DNA of 64,000 bases from Candidatus Thiodiazotropha sp. (ex Myrtea sp. 'scaly one' KF741663) (GCA_025655555.1 JAHXIQ010000007.1:19010-83009); one strand, 5' to 3'; shown: positions 1 to 9,439, counted from the stretch's first letter. Notes: generated by a model not told the origin, from the letters alone. Numbers and translations are program-made.

Positions 1-3
1 TAT

Positions 4-33
4 CCGCGTGCGGAAACGCACGCGGTTTTTTTT
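4..33 (+). terminator. Rho-independent terminator
   Basis: A perfect 9-bp GC-rich stem (4-12 with 17-25) closed by a GAAA tetraloop is followed by eight T (26-33). The T-run on the plus strand means it ends a plus-strand gene lying left of the window. The adjoining 34-204 stretch is AT-rich and shows no gene. Confidence 0.9.
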
Positions 34-204
34 GGAATGACTAATTGCGCAGTGCTTTTTGTATTGAGAGTTAGTAATTCAAAAAAAGTAAGCTAAAGTA
101 AGATTTCGAAGGTCAAGTTATTGGTGGATATTCAAAGCTGTTGAGTGAGAGTGATTCCGGTTTTTTTATAAGATATTTACTTAAGACGCTTTGAAAGAAG
201 TCTT

Positions 205-1122
205 TCATACTCGGCCTTTTAAAGCCTTGATAGGCTCGAGTTGCTGCCGGTTGATCCTCACAATTCTGTTGGCTTTGAATAGTGATAGAAGATGCAGTGT
301 CCTTGGATAGTTATCTAAATTATCAACCATCTGTCCAACTTTCTGTATGAATTCACTGGGTACTGACCGGTTGATGCCGATGACAAGAGGAATCATTGGA
401 GAAGATGATGAGAATATTTCTATCTCCTGTGGTAATTGAGGGTTAAGCTCAATGGCAAGATTATAAGAAACATCTGTGACAAGTGCGGCATCTACTTTCT
501 TAAAGAATAGATTGATGATGGCGGTATTGAGATCTTGGCCAGACTGTACCTCAGAGAAAAAGTCTTCACTTGGTGCCAGGTTGTTTCTCAGTAAAATAAG
601 ATCTAAATATAACTTTCCAAGTTGATTGCCTGCAGGGAAGGCTAAGCGTTTATTCGCCAATTGGTTAAGCTGTTTGATCTTGAGGTTCTTCCTCACTAGC
701 AAATGTATCTGCTGCTCTAGTTGGTCACCAAATGTCAAACTATATTGTTGTGTTGGATTAATTTGGTATTCCAGATCAATATAATCCAATGGATTTGTCA
801 GTACAGCATCAAGACGATGATTTTTCATATCATGTAAAACGTGCTCAGAGCTGCTGTAATTTTTAAATTCACCTTTTTTACCGATATTATCCATAAAATC
901 AAGAAAAGCCATTTCTGTCGCAATGCTTGTATCTGTGCGATGAGCAGAGAAAAGAAGTCTTGACATTATTCCGACATAAGCAGTATCCCGTTGATATGGA
1001 CTGTTAGAATCATACTGTTCAGCGAGGGCGGTCTGTATCTGTAGGAAAAAGGCTAATACTGCGATTGAAATACAGAGGATGCATAGTCTGTCTGAACTGT
1101 TAACTGTGGTGGGATGGTTCAC
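205..1122 (-). CDS. PhnD-like periplasmic substrate-binding protein (copy 1)
   Basis: A 305-residue exported protein resembling the PhnD family of phosphate/phosphonate-type ABC solute-binding proteins. Residues 1-35 form a signal peptide with a hydrophobic core ending TALAEQ. The mature part carries the family pattern of an alpha/beta two-lobe binding protein: a VLTNPLDYIDLE segment, a GNQLGKLYLDLILL segment and a VDAALVTDVSYNLA segment. The last two are shared almost position by position with the two other copies in this cluster. The GTG start overlaps the stop of the upstream copy by four bases (GTGA), so the two are probably translationally coupled. No permease or ATPase gene lies nearby, so a sensory role with the neighbouring GGDEF-EAL protein is as likely as transport. 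The ligand is unknown. Confidence 0.75.
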   Translation of the reverse strand: MNHPTTVNSSDRLCILCISIAVLAFFLQIQTALAEQYDSNSPYQRDTAYVGIMSRLLFSAHRTDTSIATEMAFLDFMDNIGKKGEFKNYSSSEHVLHDMKNHRLDAVLTNPLDYIDLEYQINPTQQYSLTFGDQLEQQIHLLVRKNLKIKQLNQLANKRLAFPAGNQLGKLYLDLILLRNNLAPSEDFFSEVQSGQDLNTAIINLFFKKVDAALVTDVSYNLAIELNPQLPQEIEIFSSSSPMIPLVIGINRSVPSEFIQKVGQMVDNLDNYPRTLHLLSLFKANRIVRINRQQLEPIKALKGRV

Positions 1123-2033
1123 TGATTGTTACTTGAAGATGAATTAGATAATTTGTTGTATTCATCAAGCAGGGCTCTGGTTTGGTAAATAGTTTCCAGA
1201 TCTAGCTTGACAAAGCGCTTTGCTCTAAAGAGAGAAAGTAAGTGCTTAATGCGAATATTTTTATGGGATTTAACAAGAAAATTGTCCACTTTGTTTGTGA
1301 ATTTAGCAGGAACATTCTTATTGATGGCGATTACCTGAGGTATCATTGGCTTTGAAGTCGTTGTTACGGCTAGCGTATTCTTTAACTGAGGATTTAACTC
1401 ACCAGCAAGATCAAAAGCAATATCCGAGACGAGTGCGCAGTCCGATTTACCAAAAAAAAGATTAACGATGGCTGTGTTAGTATCAATCGTTTCCTGGGTG
1501 TGAGAGAAATATTTATCTGTTGCAGGTAAACCCTGTTTCAAGAGTAGTACTTCGAGAAAGCGCATACCCAAATAATGACCTTTTGGGATAGATATGCTTT
1601 TTCCTCGTAAATGGCTAATGTCTATAATGTTGTCGCTTTTTCGAGTTAAGAGGTAGACTTTCTGCTCTGCTGTTTGGCCATATATAAGTGTATATAAAAA
1701 ATCAGGATTAATAAGATGTTCTAGCTCAATAAAATCTATTGTATTGACAAAGACAGCGTCAAGCCTGTTTTCGGATAGGCCCTTAACCAGTGAGTCTCTG
1801 TTTTCAAATACTTTAATTTCTGATTTCATGTCCATTAAACCAAAAACATTTCTTATTATCATGTCTGTGGCAATTGTTGTGTCCGTGGCATTTGCATCAA
1901 ATAGTACCTTATCCATTCTTCCAAAGTATCCGGTGTCCGGATTGCTGTTATAGCGGTCTCCATCAGCGTCTCCATTGATGGGAAATACCAAGAAAAAAAC
2001 AAAAATGAATGATGAGAAAATGAACAATTGCAT
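1119..2033 (-). CDS. PhnD-like periplasmic substrate-binding protein (copy 2)
   Basis: A 304-residue paralogue of the next gene downstream, with a signal peptide over about residues 1-22 (ending INGDA). It keeps the same landmarks: DTTIATDM near the N-terminus, LDAVFVNTIDFIELE, GHYLGMRFLEVLLL and NTAIVNLFFGKSDCALVSDIAFDLAGELNPQ written here in parts. It lies 64 bp downstream of the GGDEF-EAL gene and overlaps the following copy by four bases. Family membership (PhnD/TAXI-like solute-binding fold) is inferred from pattern. The ligand cannot be told from sequence, and there is no ABC permease in the cluster. Confidence 0.75.
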   Translation of the reverse strand: MQLFIFSSFIFVFFLVFPINGDADGDRYNSNPDTGYFGRMDKVLFDANATDTTIATDMIIRNVFGLMDMKSEIKVFENRDSLVKGLSENRLDAVFVNTIDFIELEHLINPDFLYTLIYGQTAEQKVYLLTRKSDNIIDISHLRGKSISIPKGHYLGMRFLEVLLLKQGLPATDKYFSHTQETIDTNTAIVNLFFGKSDCALVSDIAFDLAGELNPQLKNTLAVTTTSKPMIPQVIAINKNVPAKFTNKVDNFLVKSHKNIRIKHLLSLFRAKRFVKLDLETIYQTRALLDEYNKLSNSSSSNNQ

Positions 2034-2097
2034 TGGGTATCTCTAATAAGCAGGATAATTAACTAACAAAACCTCGATGCCGTAATGAGTGCTGTGA

Positions 2098-4545
2098 TTA
2101 GGTGTTGGTATTATTTGCGGGTTTTATGTTATTGCTTATAGATGAAATCTTTCTTTTGTTGATTAGCGACTCAAATTTGTTTGAATCCATTGGGCGATGA
2201 AAATAATAGCCTTGTATCAATTTGCAATCATGTTCATTTAGCCACTCAACTTGGTTAATGTTTTCAGCGCCTTCACCTATTGTTTTTATATCAAGACTAT
2301 GTGCCAGTGAAATAATGGATTTAACAACAGCGACTGTCTTTCTATCATCAGGTAGTCTATTGATAAAAGACTTATCAATTTTTATTATATCTATTGGGAG
2401 TTCAGAAATATAACTCAAAGAAGAAAAACCAGTGCCAAAATCATCAACTGCCAGCTGGAAGCCAAGGCGTTTAAGCTGATTGAGTAAAGGTAAATTCTTC
2501 CCCTCTTCACTGACCAATACATGCTCTGTAAATTCAAGCTGTATTCGGTAAGGTTCTATGTCATATTCAATCAGCTTGCTATGTAGTCTATCAATATAAT
2601 TCCTATCTGCTAGCTCAGTGCCTGACACATTAATGGATACATTGATATCGAAATTCCATTGTTTTATCTGCTTGCATACCTGATCAAAAACCCATTCACC
2701 AACTATTTTTATAAGGCCTGATTGCTCAGCGATAGGAATAAATTTACCAGGAGGAATCATGCCTCTTTCTGGATGGTCCCATCTCAGAAGCGCTTCACAG
2801 TGATCGATTTTGTTGTTTTTTGTGTTAACAAATGGTTGGTAAACTAAATGGAGTCCGGTCGAGTTAATAGATTTTCGTAGTGAACTTTCAATATCTAAAT
2901 ATTCACGCATGTCTTGATGCATGTCTTCTGAAAAAAATCTAAAGCCAGATTTACCGCCTTTTTTAGCGGCATACATAGCGGTATCTGCATTTTTAATCAG
3001 TTCTTTTGTAGTGAGTCCATCATTTGGGTAGGTGACGATACCGATGCTGGCACTGGTCCTTAGTTCATGGTCCTGAACGTAGAAAGGTAACTCAAAGTTT
3101 TTCAATATAGATTCTGAGACGCGGCTAATCGTATCGAAATCATTGACACCTCTGATAATTGCTGTGAATTCATCACCACCTAACCGACATACAGTGTCAT
3201 CTGACCGAAGGGCTTCCTGAATCCTCCATCCTGCTTCAGTTAAAACCATGTCGCCAACCTCATGGCCGAGGGAATCGTTGATAATTTTAAAGTTATCAAT
3301 ATCCATAAAAAATAAGGTTAGTTTCGAATCAAAAGCTTCAGCTTCTTCGACAGCCTCATTCATTCGATCTATGAAATAACGTCTATTTGGGAGTCGGGTA
3401 AGTTTGTCGACATATGCTAGAGTTTCTAGTTCATGCTCAAGCTGCTTTCGACGGGTAATATCAGTCAGAATGATGAAAAAACCACCAGTCTCTACCTCGT
3501 GTATATCAAACTTCTCAATGCGCATCGTCAGATGGAAAGCCTGATTGCTGGAAATAGAGTAAGTAATATCAGTGGACCAATCATGAAAGTCTTTGTCAGA
3601 TATTTCACTGATAATGTTGCGTTGTTTGGTACGTCCAATTTTCAGATAGGAAAGAAATGAAAATAGTTCCATTCCAGGGAAATGATTTTCATCCAATCGT
3701 AAAAGCCTGGTGAGTGCAGAGTTCACATAGATTATTTCATTCTTATTGTTAAAAATGATTATCGAATCGTTGGTGTCTTCGACAAGGCTGGCAAGTCTGC
3801 GTAAGCTCCTGGTATTTTCATCGAGGCTTTCAGCCATTCCGTTGAGTGTCGTTGCAAGAAGGCTGATTTCACCAATAGCGTCAGAAGGAGCTCTGGCGGA
3901 TAGATTACCTCCGGCAAGTTCTGATGCGGTTTTACGTAGTACTGATAATTGGTGTCCAAGGTTACGGGAACTGCCATGTAAGAGAAGAAGAGTGATAATT
4001 ACCAATAAAACACTGAAGAGAGCGACATTCCGAAAGTAACTTACTAATAGTGATTCGTATTCTTCATCAGAAATACCTAATGTGAATGTGCCCCAGTCAA
4101 GGCCACTTATAGTGAGGGGTTTAGAAAAAATAAACGCCTGTTCAGTGCCATTAACATTAATGTCTTTTTTGTGCGCGATAGTATAAGCGCTGCTGTCAGC
4201 CTGTAATACATCCTGAGAAATATCTGATAGCTTTACACTCCAGTTATCACCTGTCAGGTCAATTACCTGTCCACTATTAGAGGTGAATGTTACAAAAATA
4301 ATTTCGGGTGTTTTCTGTAGCACTTTACTGACATAGGAAATAATAAAACTATAGTCTTCGGTATAAAGTGCTTCTCCACATGCGGCTATGGTGGAATTAG
4401 CAAAAGTTTCACCCTGAATGGCAATCATACGGATCAGCTTATCCTTATATATTGGCATCAAGACAAGTGAGAATAAAAGATTGATCCCCAGTAGAATGAC
4501 TGCCACACGAATGAATAAGTGGCGAAAGATAGTTGGACGGGTCAT
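2098..4545 (-). CDS. Membrane GGDEF-EAL protein with HAMP and PAS domains
   Basis: An 815-residue c-di-GMP turnover protein. Order: TM helix about 12-32, periplasmic sensor about 33-168, TM about 172-192, HAMP about 193-247, PAS about 250-370, GGDEF about 375-540 and EAL about 555-800. The diguanylate cyclase site is intact (GGDEF 456-460) and an RxxD inhibitory site (RSDD, 447-450) sits five residues before it. The EAL domain keeps EAL (584-586), NVSG, EFTE, DDFGTG (701-706), KIDKSF and QGYYFHRP. The usual EGVE is EGAE. Both activities are therefore possible, and the direction of control is not predictable. The start overlaps the upstream PhnD-like gene by ATGA, which strongly links periplasmic ligand binding to this sensor. 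Confidence 0.9.
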   Translation of the reverse strand: MTRPTIFRHLFIRVAVILLGINLLFSLVLMPIYKDKLIRMIAIQGETFANSTIAACGEALYTEDYSFIISYVSKVLQKTPEIIFVTFTSNSGQVIDLTGDNWSVKLSDISQDVLQADSSAYTIAHKKDINVNGTEQAFIFSKPLTISGLDWGTFTLGISDEEYESLLVSYFRNVALFSVLLVIITLLLLHGSSRNLGHQLSVLRKTASELAGGNLSARAPSDAIGEISLLATTLNGMAESLDENTRSLRRLASLVEDTNDSIIIFNNKNEIIYVNSALTRLLRLDENHFPGMELFSFLSYLKIGRTKQRNIISEISDKDFHDWSTDITYSISSNQAFHLTMRIEKFDIHEVETGGFFIILTDITRRKQLEHELETLAYVDKLTRLPNRRYFIDRMNEAVEEAEAFDSKLTLFFMDIDNFKIINDSLGHEVGDMVLTEAGWRIQEALRSDDTVCRLGGDEFTAIIRGVNDFDTISRVSESILKNFELPFYVQDHELRTSASIGIVTYPNDGLTTKELIKNADTAMYAAKKGGKSGFRFFSEDMHQDMREYLDIESSLRKSINSTGLHLVYQPFVNTKNNKIDHCEALLRWDHPERGMIPPGKFIPIAEQSGLIKIVGEWVFDQVCKQIKQWNFDINVSINVSGTELADRNYIDRLHSKLIEYDIEPYRIQLEFTEHVLVSEEGKNLPLLNQLKRLGFQLAVDDFGTGFSSLSYISELPIDIIKIDKSFINRLPDDRKTVAVVKSIISLAHSLDIKTIGEGAENINQVEWLNEHDCKLIQGYYFHRPMDSNKFESLINKRKISSISNNIKPANNTNT

Positions 4546-5438
4546 TGCTTGTTCCCGGTTGTTACTAGCTCTAGGTATTCTTGATTCAAGGAGCGAACTT
4601 CTTTCAGAGTTTCACTATCCGCTTTCTGTAGAGAATTCATACGGAATGTCCTGAATAGTTCAACTAATCGTGGAGACTTATTAATATTAAGAATATGTGG
4701 CTCGATTTTGTTGATGCGTGATTGAGAGAAATCATGTCGTAAAGAGATGATTTGATAGACTAAAGGGTCAGAGATTCCAATGATGGAAAGCTCCTTCTCA
4801 ATTTGCGGATTCAGCTCATTCGCCACTTTGAATGAAAAATCTGTAATAAGAGCTGCGTCGACTTTACCGAAAAACAGATTAACAACTGATGAGTTAGATT
4901 CCCTAGATTTTCGTATTTCTGAAAAAAAATGTTCTGAAACCGGCAGATCATCTTTTAGTAACTCTACGTCAATAAAACGCTGTCCAACCGCATGGCCATA
5001 GGGAATACTTATTTTCTTGTTTTGAAGTTGACTAAGATGCTTGATACCGCTGTCACGGCGAACCAGTAAATAGTAGTGTGATTTTAGTTCTGGACCGTGC
5101 TGTACAACATAACAAGCACTGGGATTTAGGTGCTCTTCCAGATTTAGGTAGTGCAGTGTATTGGTGAAGATGGCATCCAACTCGCCAGATATTAAATCTA
5201 TAGCCAACTCCTGGTCTGTCTCTACAATCTTAAGTTTAAAGCGTTCATTCGACTTTTTAATGACTTCATTGAAAACCAACGTAAATACTATCTCAGCATC
5301 TGTGACGCTGGTATCATAAAGAGACTCTATGCTGCCGCCAGCAAGAATTGTCATATCTTCATCCATGTCTGATAGACACTGGGTGCTAAAGAGTAAAAGC
5401 AGATAGAGCAATAAAGATAAGTAATGAGACAATTTCAT
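4542..5438 (-). CDS. PhnD-like periplasmic substrate-binding protein (copy 3)
   Basis: A 298-residue exported protein, signal peptide about residues 1-23. It shares with the two downstream copies the landmarks LDAIFTNTLHYLNLE, GHAVGQRFIDVELL, VVNLFFGKVDAALITD and ANELNPQ. It is more divergent than copies 1 and 2 are from each other, judging by eye. It is the second gene of the cluster, 23 bp after the TolC-family gene, and its stop overlaps the GGDEF-EAL start by four bases. The overlap argues that this copy is the cognate periplasmic partner of that sensor. It may instead be an ordinary solute-binding protein whose transporter is elsewhere. Confidence 0.75.
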   Translation of the reverse strand: MKLSHYLSLLLYLLLLFSTQCLSDMDEDMTILAGGSIESLYDTSVTDAEIVFTLVFNEVIKKSNERFKLKIVETDQELAIDLISGELDAIFTNTLHYLNLEEHLNPSACYVVQHGPELKSHYYLLVRRDSGIKHLSQLQNKKISIPYGHAVGQRFIDVELLKDDLPVSEHFFSEIRKSRESNSSVVNLFFGKVDAALITDFSFKVANELNPQIEKELSIIGISDPLVYQIISLRHDFSQSRINKIEPHILNINKSPRLVELFRTFRMNSLQKADSETLKEVRSLNQEYLELVTTGNKQ

Positions 5439-5461
5439 GATCAGATTACAGTAAAATCCGT

Positions 5462-6886
5462 TTACTCCACGACCTCCTTACCCAGTAAATAGGCAATTTC
5501 TGCCAGATGTAGCGCTTGGTCATGCATGGCACGAAAATGATTCGCACGTACCATGGCGTCCATGAGATTGGCTTCGATGACTTTTTCAGTCTTGACCGCG
5601 CCGGTTTGATAGGCTCGATTGCTCAGATCACGATTCTCTTGCGCAGTCTCTACGGCCTGTTGTGTAATTTCAATCTGTCGTTGTGCAGAGTTTGTCTGTA
5701 AAAAAAGATGTTTTACCTGTGTGGCAACACTTTCACTGATGAGTAGCATTTGCTGTTTTTTCTGTGCATAACCTACCTTTGCCGCAGAAACCCTATGGCG
5801 AGTCAGACCGCCGTTGAAAAGTTTCAACTGCATACCTATACCCAGTTTCCACGAATCCTCATTGGTCTCTGTACTTAATCCACCATCCAGATTGTTATTA
5901 AATCCATCAAGTGAAGCTGTCAATCCAATCATGGGGTAATGGTCACTCTGAGCCTCATCAATCTTGGCTTCATAGGCATCGACTGCAAGAGAGAGTTGTC
6001 CTACCTGGGGATTGAACTGAAGCGCTTGCTCCACAAGTATCTCCAACTTTGTGTTGTCGACAGTTGTTGGATAGGCAGGGTTCTTCAAATTGATTTCTTT
6101 CCGCCAGTCTAGACCCATGGTAAAAGCAAGCGCAGCAAGCGACGATTCATGCTTGGCAGTAATCTCAGCAAGTGTTGCATCCGCCAAGGCATGCACCAAT
6201 CTACTTTGTAACAGATCAAGTTTGTTGACAGAGTTGGAGCCACCTTCATAGAACGCCTGTGTGACATCTCTCAGGACTTCGAAGGATATTGTGATTTCCT
6301 CCGCTAGATCCCTCAATTGGCGGGTGTAGAGTGCTGCGTAGAAGTAGCGCTTAACATCCTGTACCACTTGTAGATCGGTACGGTGTACTTCTTTGCTAGC
6401 AATATCAATCCCGATACGTGCTTGTTTGACCAGGCTCGAACGCTTACCGCCTGTGTAGAGAGGATAGGTCATTTCTAGAGAGTAGAGTGAGGTGTCACGA
6501 CCCAAAATATCGATCTCTTGCGGAGGGATATTCACTGGCGGCAACATGCCGGGGGCCAGATCGAAATTCATCTCCGGGTATTCGAAGATAGCGCTCTCAT
6601 CCCGCCGTTGAAAGCTGGCGTTAAGACTCAGTGTTGGCCAGTAAGCAGACTGTGCCTGTTGATACTGGGCCTCTGCTATTTCCAAGGATTGTTGGGAAAT
6701 GGTTCTTAAGCGATTATTCTCTAATGCAGTGGTAATCGCTTGATCCAGATCGTATGAGATGACTTCATCGGCGCGACTGGTTGTCGATAAGAACGTCAGG
6801 TTGAGGATTAAAACCGAGTAAAATAGGAGGTAATACAAGCCAAAGACATAGGGTGGTTTTGCCCTATATGCACAGACAGTCTTCAT
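5462..6886 (-). CDS. TolC-family outer membrane efflux protein
   Basis: A 474-residue outer membrane channel subunit of the TolC/OEP family. An N-terminal extension and hydrophobic segment (about 18-39, ending TSRADE) form the signal peptide. Two OEP repeats follow, with typical long helical stretches containing repeated A/Q/E heptads and strands such as TRDxSLYSLEMTYPLYTGGK and the matching LGIGMQLKLFNGGLTRHR in the second half. The start is supported by an AGAGGAAA ribosome site. It heads the minus-strand cluster with the PhnD-like and GGDEF-EAL genes. No RND or ABC export partner is adjacent here, though two RND pumps lie elsewhere in the window. Its substrate is unknown. Confidence 0.85.
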   Translation of the reverse strand: MKTVCAYRAKPPYVFGLYYLLFYSVLILNLTFLSTTSRADEVISYDLDQAITTALENNRLRTISQQSLEIAEAQYQQAQSAYWPTLSLNASFQRRDESAIFEYPEMNFDLAPGMLPPVNIPPQEIDILGRDTSLYSLEMTYPLYTGGKRSSLVKQARIGIDIASKEVHRTDLQVVQDVKRYFYAALYTRQLRDLAEEITISFEVLRDVTQAFYEGGSNSVNKLDLLQSRLVHALADATLAEITAKHESSLAALAFTMGLDWRKEINLKNPAYPTTVDNTKLEILVEQALQFNPQVGQLSLAVDAYEAKIDEAQSDHYPMIGLTASLDGFNNNLDGGLSTETNEDSWKLGIGMQLKLFNGGLTRHRVSAAKVGYAQKKQQMLLISESVATQVKHLFLQTNSAQRQIEITQQAVETAQENRDLSNRAYQTGAVKTEKVIEANLMDAMVRANHFRAMHDQALHLAEIAYLLGKEVVE

Positions 6887-7064
6887 AATTTCCTCTGCAT
6901 GGCGTGAGGTTCAGCCATGAACACACTACGCACGTAGCGTTAACAGAGATTTCTTAGTTTGCCAACCAAAGAAAAATGCAGGTTCCCTTTCTACATAAGC
7001 GTAGCCTAATAAACCTAAAACTCCACATCAAATAAGAAAATTCTCAAGATCTTAGGCGAGTTGC

Positions 7065-7568
7065 TCAGACACCGCCGCTATGGATTATCTCGTAGTAAAG
7101 CTTCTCCAACTGATTTTTGTGCAGGGTTTCTTCATTCGCGAGGAAGACAAATAGTGATTTTACCGGGCCATCCGGTGTTGATTGGGCCAGTGCGTGATAC
7201 TGTTCCATGGCAGCATGCTCTCGCCCCAGGGCATATTGGAGAACAGATTGGTCATCGGGATTGTCGCCAAGATCAGGTAGGTGTATGGCATCAGAAAAAC
7301 GCTGGTCGCTGGCAGGCGTGTCGATCATTACCTGGATTTGCTGCTCAATATCGGAGCGGGATTTTAATTCGCTAAAGAGATCGAAATGGCGCTGTTCCTC
7401 GTCAGCCAACTCTTCAACCAGATAGCGGATCTGCTTGCTGACTTTGGGAATCAAGTCGGAGTAGAAGTCTCGCGCTGTACGCTCGAATTCAATGGCAACT
7501 TCAAGGATATCGGCGAGACTCTTTTTTGATTGCAGCTTTTCGAAACCGCTGGTGTGGTCATCTGTCAT
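7065..7568 (-). CDS. Ferritin-like (rubrerythrin-type) diiron protein
   Basis: About 167 residues when started at the ATG whose ATGA overlaps the stop of the upstream flavoprotein. That start has a good AGGAG site, so the ten-residue longer reading is less likely. It is a four-helix ferritin-like domain with two paired iron-binding half-sites: EFERTARDFY then EEQRH, and GREHAAMEQY then EETLH. There is no C-terminal rubredoxin CxxC domain, so it is the erythrin half only. It is the last gene of the MBX-like operon and translationally coupled to the Fe-S flavoprotein. A role in peroxide or iron handling, or as an electron-accepting partner of the flavoprotein, is inference. Confidence 0.8.
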   Translation of the reverse strand: MTDDHTSGFEKLQSKKSLADILEVAIEFERTARDFYSDLIPKVSKQIRYLVEELADEEQRHFDLFSELKSRSDIEQQIQVMIDTPASDQRFSDAIHLPDLGDNPDDQSVLQYALGREHAAMEQYHALAQSTPDGPVKSLFVFLANEETLHKNQLEKLYYEIIHSGGV

Positions 7569-9436
7569 ACGGTGACTCCTGTTTTCATACTCAACCAACG
7601 CTCGATACTTGCGGCCACCCGGTGACCGTCTGCGACCGCATGAACCACATCCGGGCCATTGACGCAGTCACCGGCAGCCCAGAACCAATCGACCGAACTG
7701 TGCCCACTCTCGTCCACCTGGATACGGCCCCGTTGCCACTCCAGGGACTCTGTCAGTTCATCGCCCAGCAGGCTGACATCTGACATCTGACCTATGGCTT
7801 CAATGACCATATCACCTGCATGCACCTGTTCATCACGTTCATCGTAAGAGGGCGAAAAGCGCCCTTGTTCGTCAAAAATGGAGCGAACTTTCCAAGTGCG
7901 AAGTCCTTTTAATTTACCCCTTTCCACAATGCACTCCTGAGGACCACGCGCATCGAAAATCTCGATGCCTTCCTCACTGCACTCCTTGACCTCGACCGGG
8001 TCTGCGAGGAAATGCGCCTTATCTTCCAGGGCAGTGACAGTAACTTTCACCTCGCCGAATTTCTGCATCTGCAGTCTGGCGAGACTACGGGCAATATCCA
8101 TGGCAACATTTCCGCCGCCAATCACCACGGCTTGTTTGGGTGGGGTGAATTTCTTCCCATCTGTGATCATACGCAGCAGATCCACAGCTTTACGGACCTG
8201 CTTATGATCGGACCCGGGGATCCGCGTGGAACGGCCGAGGTGTAGTCCGATAGCCAGTACCACAGCATCAAATTCGCCGTGGAGTTGTTCCATGGAGATA
8301 TCAACACCCACTTGGGTATTGGTCTGGATCTTGACGCCCAGTGATGTGATGACATCGATATCCCGGTCCATCATGTCATAAGGGAGGCGGTATTCTGGGA
8401 TACCGTAGCGTGGCATGCCTCCTGCGTGAGATCTGGCCTCAAACACCGTGACCTCATGACCTTTACGTACCAGGTCATAGGCCGCAGTCAGGCCGGCTGG
8501 GCCAGCGCCGATGATGGCTATCCTGTGCCCACTTAGATAGTCGACTTTGCCTTCTGCAGCGATAGCTTTGATGCGCTCATGATCAACCGAATCCATGGCA
8601 TACCGTTTGAGCCAGCGAATGGATACGGGCTCACCCCGGCGACCGATGGAACAAGCGTCCTCGCATCGATGGGTGCAGACGCGTCCGCAGACATGAGAGA
8701 ACGGATTAGTCTGGTAGATCTGACGTACGGCTTCTTCCAGATCCCCCTGCCAGATGGCGCGGATATATTCAGGGGCATCCATGTGAGTGGGGCAGGCATC
8801 GTTACACATGCCGCACTGTACACAGCGGGAAGCCTCGAACACGGCTTGCTGATCCGTATAGCCGGCCACGATCTCATTAAAGTTATCGATGCGGTCTTCC
8901 GGTGCTGTTTCCGCCATTGGCTGACGCTCAAGGTCGAGCAGATCAGAGTCGTCGGTCTTGGTCCAACCCAGGCCAAAGTCGACGCCGTGTATACCTATCT
9001 CCTTGGGAAGAATGAAGTAGCTGTCAATCTCCTCCTGGGTGCATGTGTGGACATATTCCCGGGATAGTGAAATGGAGCCGGTGGGACAGATATCGACACA
9101 CAATGCACACCAGCAGCAGCGACCATAGTCGATGGCAGGACGCAGGTTACGGATGCCCTTAACAGGGTCCTCAGGAAGATGCGGCACCTTGACCATGGTG
9201 ATGGCTGCATTGTCACAGACCTTTTGGCAAGAACTGCAGCCGATGCACTTCTCATGATCATTGAGGTGAAAGCCTCTATAGTTGGCCGCTGCCGGGCGCG
9301 GTTCCAGAGGTACGGTGACGGGCTTTCGAGCGAAGAACTGGAGGGCCTTCAACGGGCTGAGGATGGAGCCATGTTCCTCGTGTGCGATCGAAGAATTTTC
9401 AATTTTAAATTTTGAATCTTGAATTGGTTTTGCCAT
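7565..9436 (-). CDS. Ferredoxin domain fused to GltD/NfnL-type FAD-NAD(P) oxidoreductase
   Basis: A 623-residue fusion. Residues about 55-130 form a NuoI-like 2[4Fe-4S] domain (C64, C67, C70, C74 and C107, C110, C113, C117). Residues about 195-280 form the GltD-type Fe-S domain (C205, C208, C211, C215; C250, C254, C258, C262). FAD binding follows at IIGAGPAGL (308-316), NAD(P) binding at VIGGGNVAMD (438-447), and AAGDC with a C-terminal FAD contact near the end. This family (glutamate synthase small subunit, NfnL, sulfide dehydrogenase) moves electrons between NAD(P)H and ferredoxin-type clusters. Placed last among the NuoBCDH genes, it probably takes the MbxN/NuoI position and adds a nucleotide site. 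Residues about 5-16 are encoded by an AT-rich repeat and look like an acquired extension. Confidence 0.88.
   Translation of the reverse strand: MAKPIQDSKFKIENSSIAHEEHGSILSPLKALQFFARKPVTVPLEPRPAAANYRGFHLNDHEKCIGCSSCQKVCDNAAITMVKVPHLPEDPVKGIRNLRPAIDYGRCCWCALCVDICPTGSISLSREYVHTCTQEEIDSYFILPKEIGIHGVDFGLGWTKTDDSDLLDLERQPMAETAPEDRIDNFNEIVAGYTDQQAVFEASRCVQCGMCNDACPTHMDAPEYIRAIWQGDLEEAVRQIYQTNPFSHVCGRVCTHRCEDACSIGRRGEPVSIRWLKRYAMDSVDHERIKAIAAEGKVDYLSGHRIAIIGAGPAGLTAAYDLVRKGHEVTVFEARSHAGGMPRYGIPEYRLPYDMMDRDIDVITSLGVKIQTNTQVGVDISMEQLHGEFDAVVLAIGLHLGRSTRIPGSDHKQVRKAVDLLRMITDGKKFTPPKQAVVIGGGNVAMDIARSLARLQMQKFGEVKVTVTALEDKAHFLADPVEVKECSEEGIEIFDARGPQECIVERGKLKGLRTWKVRSIFDEQGRFSPSYDERDEQVHAGDMVIEAIGQMSDVSLLGDELTESLEWQRGRIQVDESGHSSVDWFWAAGDCVNGPDVVHAVADGHRVAASIERWLSMKTGVTV
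9394..9428. repeat. AT-rich short repeat inside the flavoprotein start
   Basis: An AT-rich tract made of variants of TTTGAATTT and TTCAATTTT. It lies inside the first codons of the flavoprotein gene and reads there as KFKIEN-like residues. The same word family recurs at 9817-9851, 11008-11021 and 11074-11101. Confidence 0.7.
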
Positions 9437-9439
9437 CTG

